From positions 49,688 to 113,687 of the forward strand of contig AZLU01000134.1 of NCBI GenBank assembly GCA_002224055.1: a stretch of 64,000 bases of DNA. Direction: 5' to 3'. This stretch comes from Pezizomycotina sp. ARF18 (taxonomy: Eukaryota; Ascomycota). The notes under the pieces were generated by a model. That model worked only from the letters and a program-made list of their open reading frames with translations. It was not told the DNA's origin and did no database searches. The position numbers were made by a program, and so were the translations under genes. Each line of letters starts with the position of its first letter. Positions within the stretch are counted from its first letter, which is position 1. Shown here piece after piece: positions 10,554-22,527 of this stretch.

Positions 10554-13500
10554 AAGGCCTTCTGGGGATGGAAAAATAAATAAATAAAATAAAATTTAAA
10601 TTTATCCATTTTTTTTTTCTCTCCCAATTATTGACTTCAAGTTCCCGGCAAACGAGAGATTGTCAACCTTCTTCATATGGCATTTCAAGGTTTCTTCCTT
10701 GTGGGATCGACCGAAATTCCGTAAAACTCGTCATGTTGCAAGCAAATATTTGACAGTAAAAATCGGCATCCAAACCTAAACTCCGAGGAAAGATGGGGGA
10801 GCTCTAGAGAGGCGAAAGACCCATTTATAGCTTGAGACAAATAAAGACTTCAGCACTTGGCATCTTAGCGATACTTGTGACGATTCAAAGAAAATCAAAC
10901 AGAGAAAAGAAAAAAAAAAAAAAAAACGTCAGATTCGACTCCGAGCTGTTGGATCGAAGGTTTAGTTAGCCATCTGCAGACCTAGAGTAGGATGTGCTGA
11001 GAGGGCATCGAGGGTCGTAAGCATGTGTGCCGTGGTAAAAAAAAGGTATCGGCAATTTTCGGGAGAGCTAACACCCACTAAGCAAGGAGGTATAAGGCAT
11101 ACTCACTGAATAATCAAGCAAGTAGGCGGACGGTGCTCAGCACTCAAAAAAAGGGTACCAGAAGCCCCCTACGGCGTACTGGTAACTCAAGTGGCCACCT
11201 ACTAGCTACTTGGAAGTTAGTAGTATTACCTCCTCTAAGTATACATAGAGAGGCTTGGTCCTCCTCCTCGTGTTTTCGGTTGCGGATCATCCCGAGAAGC
11301 CCCAAGAAGCTTACTGGAGTCTTGGCTAGAGCTAGGGCTGCATCTTTAAGCATGGATATTTGCAAACGTAAATGGATTAAATGGGAAACTAGGTACGATG
11401 GTACTACAGCAGAATACCGTCTTTAAAAAAAAAAAAAAAAAAAAAAGAGTTTTCAGCAAGGGAAGGAACAGACAGTAAGGAAGCAGTAGTATACAACGAT
11501 TTTAAAAGTGGAGAGATCATCCATAGGCTGATTAGTGCAAAATACAAGCTATGACTAGTTTAGCTCTTGCCTTGGGATCTGCCCTAAGACGAAGTAAATT
11601 TTCAATTGAATTATTATAAAAAAAAAAAAAAAAAAAAAAAAGAGAGAGGAAAGGAAACAAATCGTAAATCCCTAGGTCAAACTGAAGCATGTCAATCCAG
11701 TTATTCGTATATTCGGAAAAAAGGACAAGTTATGTATATACATGTACAAAGGCTTCGGAATGAATCGTGAAATTTTTCGGTACGCACGGCCAGGACTACT
11801 ACCTCCTAAGTAATTAAGTAGGCTCTTGAGCTTACTTGAAGTGCCCCTAAGACTTGCTTGGAAGTCCAAACCAGGCAATGTGGAATAAGCACCGTATTAA
11901 TTTCATCGGCAGTGAGGAGATCGTCCTGTATCATTCCGTATTCAACGGCTATATCACGGACTTAGGTATATATTATTGCATTATTGCTTTGGAGAGTGAC
12001 ACTTCGAACTTTCGCCAATAATTTTCGGTTCAAGTTGGCACGGGCTCTTCCTTTTTAGTACTTTCTTGATGTATCAAGCACCTCTTTTATTTAGATATAC
12101 TGAGGATTCTTCTTCTTCTTTTCTTCTTCTTCTTCTTTCTTTTTTCTTCTCGCATTCTCCCTTCATTACTCATATGCTTTCTTCCTTCGAATAATCCTAT
12201 CCTATGAACGCTAATGTTGTAGTTTCTTGCGAATATGGCACGTCACTTTCAATTGGTACTCCATCCCTTGATCTTAAACCAACAATACCAAGTATCTTGC
12301 AAATACGAACGACGCAAAATAAAATGCATTAAGGATGCACTCGTTGATAGGACATTTAAATACCGTATTATCAACTACTAATATGCCGTAGTACTCTATA
12401 TACCTGTGCGTATGCATATGAAAATCAAGAGTCATGTATATATGGCCAATTTTAGCATGAGTTTCTTAAACCAAGATGTCGGCATGTTATAAGCACATGC
12501 ACGTTCCTATATAAACCGTATGTAGCTATCAAAAGGCGCAGTCTGTCGAGGGATATTTCTCTAGCGGCAAATATTGGCTACAAGGCAAGGCCCTCGAGAA
12601 GCCCCTCCAAGAGCATTTCAGAGGAAGCAATGGCGGATGAAGGAGTATCGTCGGAAAAATCAATTACGATTTCGAGAGGCTTCGGAGCTCATTTCCATAT
12701 ATTCACTAAACACCAAATCTCTAGTGATGCCTACTTGTCACCACGATATTATAATACATAGGATAGCAGAAAACGACAGACATGCCGGATCGCGCTATCA
12801 AGGATTCGACATGATAATTCGCACTACCGGAAATGTCGACCGACTCGAGTAACACCACCAAGAGCTGTTTCGTGCCGGCGTGGCGAGGCGATATCGACGC
12901 TTGCTAGAAAAGGCTAGTTGCAGTCGCAGTGTTGGAAAGCGCGAAAACACCCAACAGACCCATATATATCTGCTAGCTCTAGCGCGTAGTTTCATGACCC
13001 CAGAACCAAAAGGATCTCTCAGTCCTTCATTCCAAATCTGGTGCATGGCATCGATTGATCTTAGCACACACTACCTTAGGAAGTCCTGTTAGCCTATATC
13101 TGTGAGGCACCTAATAGTGGGTAAATACCTATTCATGTTGGAAGTTCGATATCGCCAAGCCGGCTATATAGCTATATCAAAAACGTCTTAGCGTAGTAGA
13201 CCTTTGTACGAACGTACAATTATAAACGTCTATCAATAAAACAAAAAACACCGGTATCGTTCTATGGGTACTTGGGAGTTGCATTACGTTGAGAGGCTGT
13301 GAGGCTTATTGATATTAATGCAACCTACTAGTTACCTATCTAGGTATCTGGGTACTTGAATACTTATACATTTAAAGTGGTACTTTATAATTTAACTACT
13401 TTACTAATTACTTGAGTACTTACGCAGAAATAAATACTTGTGCTCATGATCTTGTCCTGCCCGCCTCAAACAGGCAAAATTGATATCAACCGGGCCAGGG

Positions 13501-14360
13501 CTTCCTATCTAACTCTTTTTTTTTCTAAGTCCATGTTGCTCAAGCTAAAGCTTCGCAAATTTAACATATTGGACCGTTCAACCATTTAGTTCACGGGATA
13601 TCACAGGGCCCTACTACAGGGGCGGGGTGATTTTTACAGGCAATACCTTGCGCTCCTCTGCGCATTGATATATGGCTGCGGCAGGAGAAGCTGGTGATGC
13701 TGAACGTTCGAAATAGATGAGCATCGCCCTTTCGATATCGCTGGACTCACCATGGTACCTGGCCTATATACTTGATAGGTCTCATGATGTTGTTTACAAT
13801 GCTAGGGATTCCCCTTACCAGGCCTCTCCCCTAAGCCGAGCAGTCTTTCAAATGCTCACAGGGTAATTATGGGGTATATGTCGTTTCTCCCTAATGGTTT
13901 ATGAGCATATGTCGATATGCTTCCAAGAGGTAAGGTTGTTATATAACAACAAGACCGACCTCGAACGCACAAGTTCACCCTCTTACTTCTTTGCTGCTCA
14001 TTCAATATTCTCGCACCAGAAGGTAAATTTCCAATGTTCACCATCTGATAGCAATTGCACTTCTATACAACGATCGACGGCATCCCATCTCCATCCTTAT
14101 TGGCTCCTATCTCTTGATCTCTTGATCCTTCTGTTTCTCTCGTTCTTTCTTTCTTCCTGCCCATCCCCCCTGTTTATATCGCTCATCTCACCAGGCGATT
14201 TTAAAAGCTCCCTGCTGTTTCCAACCACTCCCACATCTGATCTTAGGATCAGCAGGCCTGATTCTCTCGCACCCGCTCGGCACTCTCGCCGCCCCTAGTA
14301 GAGCATAGCCAGTACGAATACAGTTCAATCTCAAGATTTCAAGGAAACCTCCTTCCCAAT
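10554..14360. other. Gene-poor region, no supportable gene
   Basis: Mixed-composition DNA with A-tracts (10911-10926, 11424-11445, 11618-11641), a TTC-rich tract (12107-12151) and clusters of TACTTAGGTA/CTACCTA-like words near 11080-11250 and 13330-13430, a kind of spacer sequence common in filamentous ascomycetes. Open frames at 11133-11426 and 12574-13092 are short and match nothing I know. They may be relics of mobile elements, but I see no terminal repeats or catalytic motif. Confidence 0.45.
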
Positions 14361-14364
14361 AGCG

Positions 14365-15660
14365 CCAGGCCTAGATGAGCACAGCAAGGCGCTTGGTTAG
14401 AAGAAATCCACCCAAGGCTGAACCCGAACATCCGTCTGGCTCTGGATCCACAGCCTGCCATCAGGTTCTGGAACTGGGTCCCAGGATAAACGCACAGTAA
14501 TTCTCGAAAAACGATCGAAACATTTTGTGGCTTGCCCCAGTCAAATTCTTCCACACCAGGTTCAAGGAAGGATTATGCTAGCCGTGAATACCGCCAGCAC
14601 GGATCTATGGGTTTACTCGATCTCTCTGCACCAGGACGCACAAAAGCTCGCCAAAGCCCACAACCGCCCCTCTATCATTACAGGAATGTAAAGGACAAGC
14701 CTGCCATCACTTTCGATATCAGTTACGACGAAGACATAACCGTGAAGGAAAGGCTGTATTTGATAGGTGACCCTCGACGGCATTACCGTTCCCGTCAGGC
14801 GTAGGGTGTGCGGAGGAGCTTTTCTATAAAAGCAAGATTCCAGGTTCTGGTAACAAGATGTTTAACAGCGGAGTGGTAGGCGTATTAGGGCTTGGATTTA
14901 AAAAAGACGAGAGTCGGGGGCAAAGCCCGGAAAAGTTTCCTGCGCAGATGGGCAGTTGATGACCCCCTCGTAGAACGGCTGGATCGATAATGCTGTGGCG
15001 GAGGGACGGGGCCTCTGGCGAACGGTGAATTTACTATGGATCTTTGGCATACCGACCTCGAAAGCCAATACAAGGTCAATCGACAATGCTTCCAGGAGGT
15101 TGTAGCCGCGGATTCGGCATCTCAATGGTTCGACACCGATACGCACAGGGACGAGTTCCTGATACTGGAAATGGACGGGAGGATAACGTGGTAGATTCAG
15201 GTACGGTCAGTTATTTTGGACTCGGAGATTGTCAGAATTATATGGGCCGCTGAGAAAGGGGAATATCGCAAAAAATCCCCGGAGCGGCGAGTGGTGTTTC
15301 AATGCAGCTTTGAGACAAGATGCCGGATTTTATAGCCAAGGTTCGTTACGATGAAAAACAATTGGTCCACAAGTGGGAGAAAAGGTTCAAGTAGAGGGCA
15401 TTTCTGGATAGGTCTACCGGTCCGGGATCAAGACGCCATGGATGTTGATGACTCGGTGGAGTACTGACTCGGTGGCATACAAGAGAACACTTCACCAAAT
15501 CCATGTCTATGGGGCGGTTTCTAATGTCGACTAAGCGTGCTTCAGGCACAAGCTAAGTTGAGAAAGAATGCACAGCGCCGTATTTCGGTATTGTGATAAA
15601 AGTACCCCGAGGGTAATGAGAAACTGCGAAGGCTTCGTGACTGCCACCCGAGCTCGCGAT
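14365..15660 (+). other. Coding-like stretch, unrecognised, possible broken gene
   Basis: Plus-strand peptides of ordinary, non-repetitive composition occur in different frames: DKPAITFDISYDEDITVKER (around 14690-14760), TMDLWHTDLESQYKV then FQEVVAADSASQWFDTDTHR (around 15030-15150), and AKLRKNAQRRISVL (about 15550). They are separated by stops and frame changes like those in the clearly real genes of the window. A pyrimidine-rich stretch before 14300 would suit a promoter. No family is recognised. A gene degraded by sequence errors and a true relic are both possible. Confidence 0.3.
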
Positions 15661-16092
15661 ATTCGCTGATGGCATTTTACCTATTCTCCCTTTTTGTGGT
15701 TTCCCTTTTTCAGTAGATAAGCTTTTTTTTTTTTGTTGTTTTCCTTCTGTTACTTAAGTCATCCTCAAGCTCAATCTACTCTGATGTAAATATTTTTTAT
15801 AACCATTCAGGTTGAGTATAAGATCACTTCCTTTTACAATTTCACAGGTATTTAACTAGTATTCAGGCCACCCCGAGCTCGCGATATTCGCTGATGGCAT
15901 TTTACCTATTCCTCCCTTTTGTGGTTTCCCTTTTTCAGGTACGATAAGCTTTTTTTTTTGTTTTGTTTTCCTTCTGTGTACTTAAGTCATCCTCAAGCTC
16001 AATCTACTCTGATGTAAATATTTTTTATAACCATTCAGGTGAGTATAAGATCACTTCCTTTTACCAATTTCACAGTATTTAACTAGTATTCA
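15644..16092. repeat. Imperfect tandem duplication, unit about 224 bp
   Basis: The segment starting at CCACCCGAGCTCGCGATATT (15644) recurs from 15868, running through CTCAAGCTCAATCTACTCTG to TTTAACTAGTATTCA in both copies. Aligned by eye, almost all differences are one-base insertions or deletions (for example CAGTAGATAAG against CAGGTACGATAAG, and CAGGTTGAG against CAGGTGAG). Substitutions are nearly absent. Non-coding. Confidence 0.93.
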
Positions 16093-16396
16093 ATATCCAA
16101 AACAGTTTTGCTTAGCCAACCATCGTGCTTTTAATTGGAGACAAGCTTGCAATATCAGAACAATCTTGACCCCCAGTTGATATCAGGGATCAAACTGAAA
16201 TATAATTATATAATATGATCGTGCAATAAATCCATATTCGCACGTTTATAGTGGTAAGCTGTATGTTAGAACTTTATCCATCCCGGTCTCTTCGATCGAA
16301 GATGCACCTTTAAACGCTCTAAGAATAGAAAAACTCATCGCGCCCTAGGACCCCAGAGTACCGCTTGAATTAGGAGAAGGAAAGCCCGCAGCGAAA

Positions 16397-18094
16397 ATGA
16401 ATCGGTCTGATGGGAAAATCCTAAATGACATTTCGCATAGGCGCTTCAATGCCTTACGGGGGAGCTGGGTGCTGTCTCGCCCACAGGACGAAGCGCCCAT
16501 GGCAGTAAGCTCGAAAGCATTCCCCCCCCCCCCCCCCCCAAGAGGAAAGAGGACCAATGATCTCTAAATAATAGCAATCTTTCTCAGCTTGGAGGGCGGA
16601 AAGGCTGACAAATAGCAATTTTTGAACCCCCGTAGAGGGCAGCAGGAGCCTCCGTCGCAGAGCACCTTACCTGAATATGACCCAAAGGTACGCGATACTT
16701 TTGCTTCTGCTTTGGATCTTTAGCTACACGGCTGAGCTTACATATACCGCTTGACCGACGCAGTGTTATCTTTGTCCCGGCAATACTCGAGCGGCGGGGG
16801 ACACAAATCCAGCATACAAGTCTACATATGTCTTCACGAACGATTATCCGCAGTGAAGGAGGCCAACGGACTACGAAAGTCCGGCTGCGGCGGATGAGAA
16901 TGGTATTCTAGCTAATCGAAAGATCCTCCGCGAATATGTTCCATTGACACACTGTTTTCTCGACAGATAAGTCGAGTTTACTGCTGCGAGCAGAAGGGTC
17001 AAAGGGAAATTTTTTATATGCTTTTTCGCCGAAGCATAACTGTAGGTTGATCTTCACTTTGATTATGTTGGTGAGGCAAGTAAGTGCGTTTCTCGACGGT
17101 TGGTGAGGCAGTAAGTGCGTCTTCTCGACGGGAAAAAGCTGACGAGACATGCAGAACACTAGCAGACCTCTCGCCCAGCGAGATAATACCGGTCATAAAG
17201 ACGTGGGCAGAGCTATACAAGTCACTCCTTCCGCCACAGTCTCCGTTCACCTACGTCAGATTTCGAGAACAAGGTGGCCGCGATGGGATGTAGCAACCCG
17301 CACCCGCACGGGCAGACATGGGCCACGCAAGGCCTACCAGAGGAGCCGGCGCTGGAGCTGCTTCGATGCGAAAGTACCGCACGGAGCACGACGGCTCCTG
17401 CCTGCTTTGCGACTACGTCGAGCTGGAGTCCTCGCCGTCACGCAAGGATGAAGAAATGGTTTACGCAAATGCGCACTTTGGTTGCGCTTTGTCCGTGGGG
17501 GCAACGTGGCCCTTTGAATTCTTATTCTGGCGAAACGACAGTACGTTTTCTAGATCTGCAACCCACACGTAACACCACCGAAAAAATGCCTTTTTTTTTT
17601 TTTTTTTTTTTTTTCTCTGAGAGCGATAACTGACACATATTGTACGTGAAATACGTAACAGCGTAATCGACCATTGCAGACTTGAACGATAGGAGGTACG
17701 GCGTTGGCAGATAAATTCAGTGCCGTAGCCCATAACGTAACGACAATTTATTCGAAACGCAGTTCCCGTATAGCATGGGCTTGCACCAGGCGCCTCTGTG
17801 GATATTGAGGAGGTGACCGCGAAGGGTGTCATCTTCATATACATTCCTACCCACCTCTGCTTCGAAGCGCAAGCGTGCGAAAGTTCCTTGTCGGGTTAGA
17901 ATGAAGACTTCTTGCCCCTTTCTTTCCGTGGCATTTTCGAAATTGGGGCACGCAGCTAATAAAGACTCCTCGCCTGCCCTTATAGGTACGAGATGATGGC
18001 AGAACCACAAAGAGATATAACGCCAGAACAGGCTTCTGCCAGGCTGAGAGCTGTAAGCGGCGAGCTTTACCGCAAGAAACTCCACCCTAAATAA
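16397..18094 (+). CDS. GAL7: Galactose-1-phosphate uridylyltransferase
   Basis: Leloir-pathway enzyme exchanging galactose-1-phosphate and UDP-glucose for UDP-galactose and glucose-1-phosphate; cytosolic. ATG at 16397 opens exon 1 (to 16504; [13 protein letters not shown]), then exon 16636-16687 ([17 protein letters not shown]) and 16764 onward ([20 protein letters not shown]). After an intron ending at 17154 come [20 protein letters not shown] and the catalytic block [20 protein letters not shown] (HPH at 17301-17309). Later pieces are [34 protein letters not shown] and, past the last intron, [20 protein letters not shown] ending at TAA 18092-18094. Exons need several one-base corrections (for example near 16480, 17255, 17490, 17700 and 17780). 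Intron 1 contains a C18 run. It converges with ERG28; no GAL1 or GAL10 gene is nearby. Confidence 0.93.
16522..16539. repeat. C18 homopolymer in GAL7 intron 1
   Basis: Eighteen consecutive cytosines a few bases after the intron 1 donor of GAL7. G/C homopolymers of this length are rare in this otherwise A/T-tract-rich window. Confidence 0.95.
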
Positions 18095-18325
18095 CCAACT
18101 CAAAGCGTTTATATATAAAGCAGATATGATATACCTTAGCTCGAAAAAGTAGTGAATTGCCCTGTGGCGGAGCAATAGCCATTAAATTATTGTCGCATTA
18201 TTATTGTAGTGTATACAAGTGCCCTACATACGTTGTATCTTCTAAATCGATGGTAATCATCCCAAGCAAAGATCAATGAATTTATTGCCATTGCCGAAAA
18301 ATCCGGTAGCCCTTGAAATAAACCA

Positions 18326-18992
18326 TTACCAAAGTCCGAACGAAGACGTTGCAACGTAAAAGTCCCTCTCCATAATCATCCAAGCTAAACTAACCGACGC
18401 GACGATCATTGGAGATATAAGTCCGGCTCCCATGCTAGCAGACGAGAGAAGAATTAGCCGCTAGAAATAACCCCCATTAAAGCAGATTGAAAGAGGAAAC
18501 AGACTTGCTGTCCTAAAGAAAATCCACTCGCCTCGTGAAATGAAATATGCCCGCAATGTACGTCCACATGCATACGTTGTACAGCTGCGGATTAGACAGG
18601 TTGTACGCCGCGTAGAAGCGCACCATCGCGGACACGAAGCTCCAAGTGCCAAAAGTTCGCGCGGCCAGTGGGGTTACTATTGATTTAAACATTAGTCTAA
18701 CATTAGTCATTTTTTCCCCGAAACACTGCAAGATAAAGAGAGCAAGAACAGATACACTATTATTACCTTGGTGAGTCTGTGCGGAGTAAATGCGCTTGGA
18801 AACGTTCGTAGTCACGTATGTCTGGATGACATTGCCGATTGCAGTGACGGCGACCTTTAAGTACAGTTAGCAGGCTGCCTTCTTTTTGAAAGACCCTTCC
18901 TGCGCGCAAGAGCTACTTCATGTACTCGTGAGCTTCAACTTACGATCAATTGCCACTTGGGAGAAATCCTGGGCCCGGGGAAGGAATTCCAT
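18326..18992 (-). CDS. ERG28: Ergosterol biosynthesis scaffold protein Erg28
   Basis: Small ER membrane protein that tethers the sterol C-4 demethylation enzymes (Erg25, Erg26, Erg27). Read leftward, an ATG at 18992 (or 19004, in frame four codons earlier) starts MEFLP and a PKWQLI-like segment, then an intron. Exon 2 carries AVTAIGNVIQTYVTTNVSKR and ends at a GTAATA donor. Exon 3 has the family signature TPLAARTFGTWSFVSAMVRF followed by YAAYNLSNPQLYNVCMWTYI. After another intron, MGAGLISPMIVASVSLAWMI leads to a TAA at 18326-18328. Three to four hydrophobic segments fit the family. One-base errors lie in the first exon and near 18540. The start lies about 450 bp from the divergent Yip-family gene. 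Confidence 0.9.
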
Positions 18993-19449
18993 GAGGGAGG
19001 ACATGATTCTTCGAGTATACGTTCAATTGAGTAGCTATATCGTACGTGAAGTTTTGAAATGTTGAGGGAGAAAAAAATGAATTGAAGCTCCCGTCACGTT
19101 CTTTAGTCGTAGACTAAGAAAGTGGGAATCGGACCGGCCGCCGAGAGAGCGTGTTAAAAAGCCACACAACCCTCCTCTCACTCACTCGCCTCAGAAAAAA
19201 AAAAAAAGAAAAAGAAAAGTGCACCGCCACAAGAAATAACTAAGTAACTCTATTTTCCTGTCCCCTAAAGCCAACGTAACCGTTTTGCGAACTTGTGCTA
19301 AAATTATATACAGAAAATCCCGTGAGCTTCGTCCTACACGACACTTCGAAATATATTTTTCACGATCCAATATTCCTTCTTTTCTGTAAAGCCAACTCAT
19401 CTCCAATAGGCCCTTCTTCCTCCCTTTAAATTCGCATACCAAAAAAAAT

Positions 19450-20642
19450 ATGGCGGCTTCATCGTCAAGTAACCCAAATCCTTACGACAACTATATACAT
19501 GTGCTGTTCCCGGTAGAGATTTTTAAAGGAAGAGAAAAAAAGCACCTCCGTTATCCCTAGTGCTCCACACCAAAGCTGACTTTCGATTCTAGTCCCCTGA
19601 TCCGGACTTGATCGACCCGGATGACCGTACGTACAGCCCAGCTGCACCGGAACAGAAGAACTTAAACGTTACTTTGGTGCCTTTAAACTGACCTTCAAAA
19701 TCCTCCGTCTTCAGTTGACATAAATGAGCTCGATGACCCCCTCGACGAGCAATCATCCGCCCGTGCGCCGCTGACCGGGAACATCGAACGAGCCGCAAAT
19801 GCCGTTCCAGGGGAGGACCGCAGGGCGCCGACGAACACGCTCGACGAAAGCGTTTGGGAGACGCTGTCCCGTGACCTCATAGCCATCTGGGATAAAATGA
19901 AGCAGGTTTTGTACCCGCGGTACACGTGGTCCCGCTGGCCGGATGCGGACACGGTCCGAGCAACACGCAGCATGCTGGAATTAAGGACTGGGATCTTTGG
20001 TATTAGAAGACCTAACTCTGCTTTTTTTTTTTTTTTTTTTTGTTTTTCACGAAAGATAATCTTGCTGAACGATTTTGAGGCTGACAATTGGGTTGGTGCT
20101 TGCTAGGGGGCCGCTCGTATCGGCGCTGCTGCTGTCGCTGACGCCTCAATAGCGGCAAGCGAGAAGCAGAGGACCACGGTCTTCACGGTGTCTTTGCGAT
20201 CGTCTGGGTCGGCGGCTTTGTTGTCACTCTACAGATCAGGCTGCTCGGTGGTAACATGTACGACTCCAAAAACTCCAATCCTCCAAACCCCCAACCCCTA
20301 TTTCCTTTCGCAAATATTGCGAGTATCTAGTATCAATGTTATTGCGTACGAACTTATGCATGATTGTTCTAACTGAATATTAAATCAAACAATTACAGTT
20401 CATTCTTCCAAACCGTCTGCGTCATTGGCTATACCTTATTCCCATCGTGCTGGCAGGGATGTTATCCGCTATACACCTGTGGACCATTATACGTATCCCT
20501 TGTATGCCCTTTCTTCATATGGAGCTTAGCGCCGTATCAGTATATTGGGCGGTAGCGGGGTCGTCAGAAACCGCGTGGTTCTGGCCGTATTCCCCTAGGA
20601 TTATTCTACTTCCTCTTGATTTGCCTGTGCTTGATTAGTTGA
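19450..20642 (+). CDS. Yip1-domain Golgi membrane protein (Yip4/YIPF6-like)
   Basis: Yip1-family proteins are multi-spanning Golgi/ER-exit membrane proteins that interact with Rab GTPases. ATG at 19450 gives MAASSSSNPNPYDNYIHVLF, then an intron. A later exon shows the signature NTLDESVWETLSRDLIAIWD followed by KMKQVLYPR, and (after one base correction) KDWDLW at the donor near 20000. The next exon starts GPLVSALLLSL. The last begins FFQTVCVIGYTLFPIVLA and, after a frame change near 20545, ends with NRVVLAVFP and GLFYFLLICLCLIS at TGA 20640-20642. The first large intron after KDWDLW carries a T20 tract. It resembles yeast Yip4 and human YIPF6 more than Yip1 itself because of the NTLDE...RDL...VLYP block. 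Confidence 0.85.
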
Positions 20643-20955
20643 AACAAGCGCATAGCGAGTTGATTTTTAGCAGTAGCGTTTCCCTTCTAGAGGATTAACT
20701 TATCATAAGAACTACTCAAGTACGTATACGTTATGGAAGGTCGTTTTATTAAATATTTCCTTGACTGAATTCCCATTATACCTCTTTTTTTATTTTTAAG
20801 CGGGCTAAGAAACGCCCGGATTCTTGCAATTGACAGCGAGAACGTAGAACGTTCAGATAGACTTGTATATAATTTCAAGTATTTATGATTATGTGCTTTA
20901 TTTTACCGGTTAACATTATTGACGTGGACTCTTTCCACTATTACTTTTTTCTACG

Positions 20956-22455
20956 TCAAACTTCGCCGTATAAGTCCCTAAAAAGTCATCAGCTTACCGA
21001 CTAAATCACAAACTCGCTCACTTTTTCTCCTCTTTCATTTCCAAGTTTTGGAAACTCACGTTCTCCTCGCTAGAGGCATCTCCCTTCGCACTCTTTGCAG
21101 CGCATCCATGTCCACGTCGACAACGCAAATATCCTCCTCTTCACCGTCTTTTACCTCATCGATAGTCTTGCACTGGCCCTTTATTTCTCCCCACGGTCCC
21201 ACGATCATGCTATGACCATAAGACCGTCTCTTCTCGTTATGATTGCCAACCTGCGCTGCCGCGATGACGTAGCTCTGAGTCTCGATCGCTCTGGCGCGCA
21301 GCAGGTTGCTCCAGTGGCCAGACCTACCTGTGTGGACTGTAAACGCACTAGGGTAGGAAAGGATCTCTGCATTTTGGCGGCGAAGATTTAGGGAAATCTC
21401 AGGAAAGCGTAGCTACAAAAGAAAAAAACGAATTTCTATAAGTATTATCTTTAAGAGATACTTTAATATTTTGTTAAAGGCAAAGTAGCATCTGCATTGC
21501 GTCTGCAGATGTCTTTATGCGGCGTTTATTTCAAAAGAGGGAGGGGTGCCATAAAAAAATGCATTACGGCATTATGGTATTATTACGTCAAAGCATATGA
21601 GCATGCCTAGCCGCCCTAGACCTGTGTCGAACGGCGGTAAAATTTCATTCCCGGCTTCGACGCTCCGGCTCTCCATAAGGATAGGCCCGTCCTCGATATC
21701 CACGTCAAAAAGATGGGCTTTTTGGTACCTGTGCGCAATCTTCCCTCCTCGTCGATCCATATGCAGGTATTGCGAACCCTCTTCCCAGGAGATATGACGC
21801 CAGGCTCGTAAATACCAACGCATATCGGCGTCTTATGCGATTTGGCGGAGTCCTGCAAGCCTAGAACGAAACCGCTCTCTTGTACAGGTTTAACGAGAGC
21901 AAGTGACTCGGCGGCGTTTATGGGGAGGTAATCGCTTGCTTCCGGTAGGAACAAGGCCTATTATGAAATCCACAAAAAAAAAAAAGAAAGAAAGAAAGAA
22001 AGAAACAAAAGGAAAGAAAAAGTAATTGGAAGAAATATAACGGTGCTTAGCAAGTTTCCAACGCTGAGGGCGTTTGGAACCAAAAATAAACCCAGCATGC
22101 TATAGAAGTATCGTGAACGCCTAGTCGCACCGGCCGACAGGACGGAGATAAAGAGAGAGATTCATGGTATATTCCATGTATAACATAGAGCACTAGGCAA
22201 ACCCACTTTAGCGCCGGCTTCGACGGCTCTAACTAGAAGACGTCGACAAGCCGCAAGATTGTGCGTAACGTTGGACGTCGCGCAAAATTGCCCGCAGCCT
22301 GCAAGCACGTAGAGCGGTGTTAGAAACACTGAATCTACAAATGGGAAATGCGAAATACAAAATGTTAAAGCCCCTTCAAAAGCTTCAGAAGTCTACTCCA
22401 GAGGCCTTGCATGAAATGGACATAAGAGGAAAACATCATCTACCACTAACGGCAT
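20956..22455 (-). CDS. Carbon-nitrogen hydrolase, Nit1/Nit2-type nitrilase
   Basis: Cytosolic or mitochondrial amidase of the nitrilase superfamily; the closest characterised relatives are deaminated-glutathione amidases (yeast Nit2, mammalian Nit1). The likely first exon is very short (ATG at 22455, MPLV), splicing to a GQFCATSNVTHNLAACRRLL segment. Next come LFLPEASDYLPINAAESLAL (catalytic Glu), HRYQKAHLFDVDIEDGP (catalytic Lys) and GRLGMLICFD, an intron, then LRFPEISLNLRR (catalytic Cys in ICFD). The C-terminal half has ETQSYVIAAAQVGNHNEKRR and SYGHSMIVGPWGEIKGQ. A final intron leads to the last residues DLYGEV and a TGA at 20956-20958. The three-residue catalytic triad is intact. Frame changes occur near 21720 and 21310. 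Convergent with the Yip-family gene, divergent from BRO1. Confidence 0.9.
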
Positions 22456-22491
22456 ATTGAAAAATATCGGACCAGTTAAAGGCGTTGTAAT

Positions 22492-22527
<36 letters not shown>

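Noticed and set aside
11133-11426. 97-residue plus-strand ORF, considered as a transposase or retroelement relic
   Set aside because: No catalytic motif, terminal repeat or similarity I can name; reported only as part of the gene-poor region.
12574-13092. Overlapping plus-strand ORFs
   Set aside because: Short, the first lacks an ATG start, no recognisable peptide and no splice signals.
16397-18094. GAL7 as a true pseudogene
   Set aside because: Start, HPH active site, all intron borders and the C-terminus are present, and the indel rate equals that of neighbouring genes.
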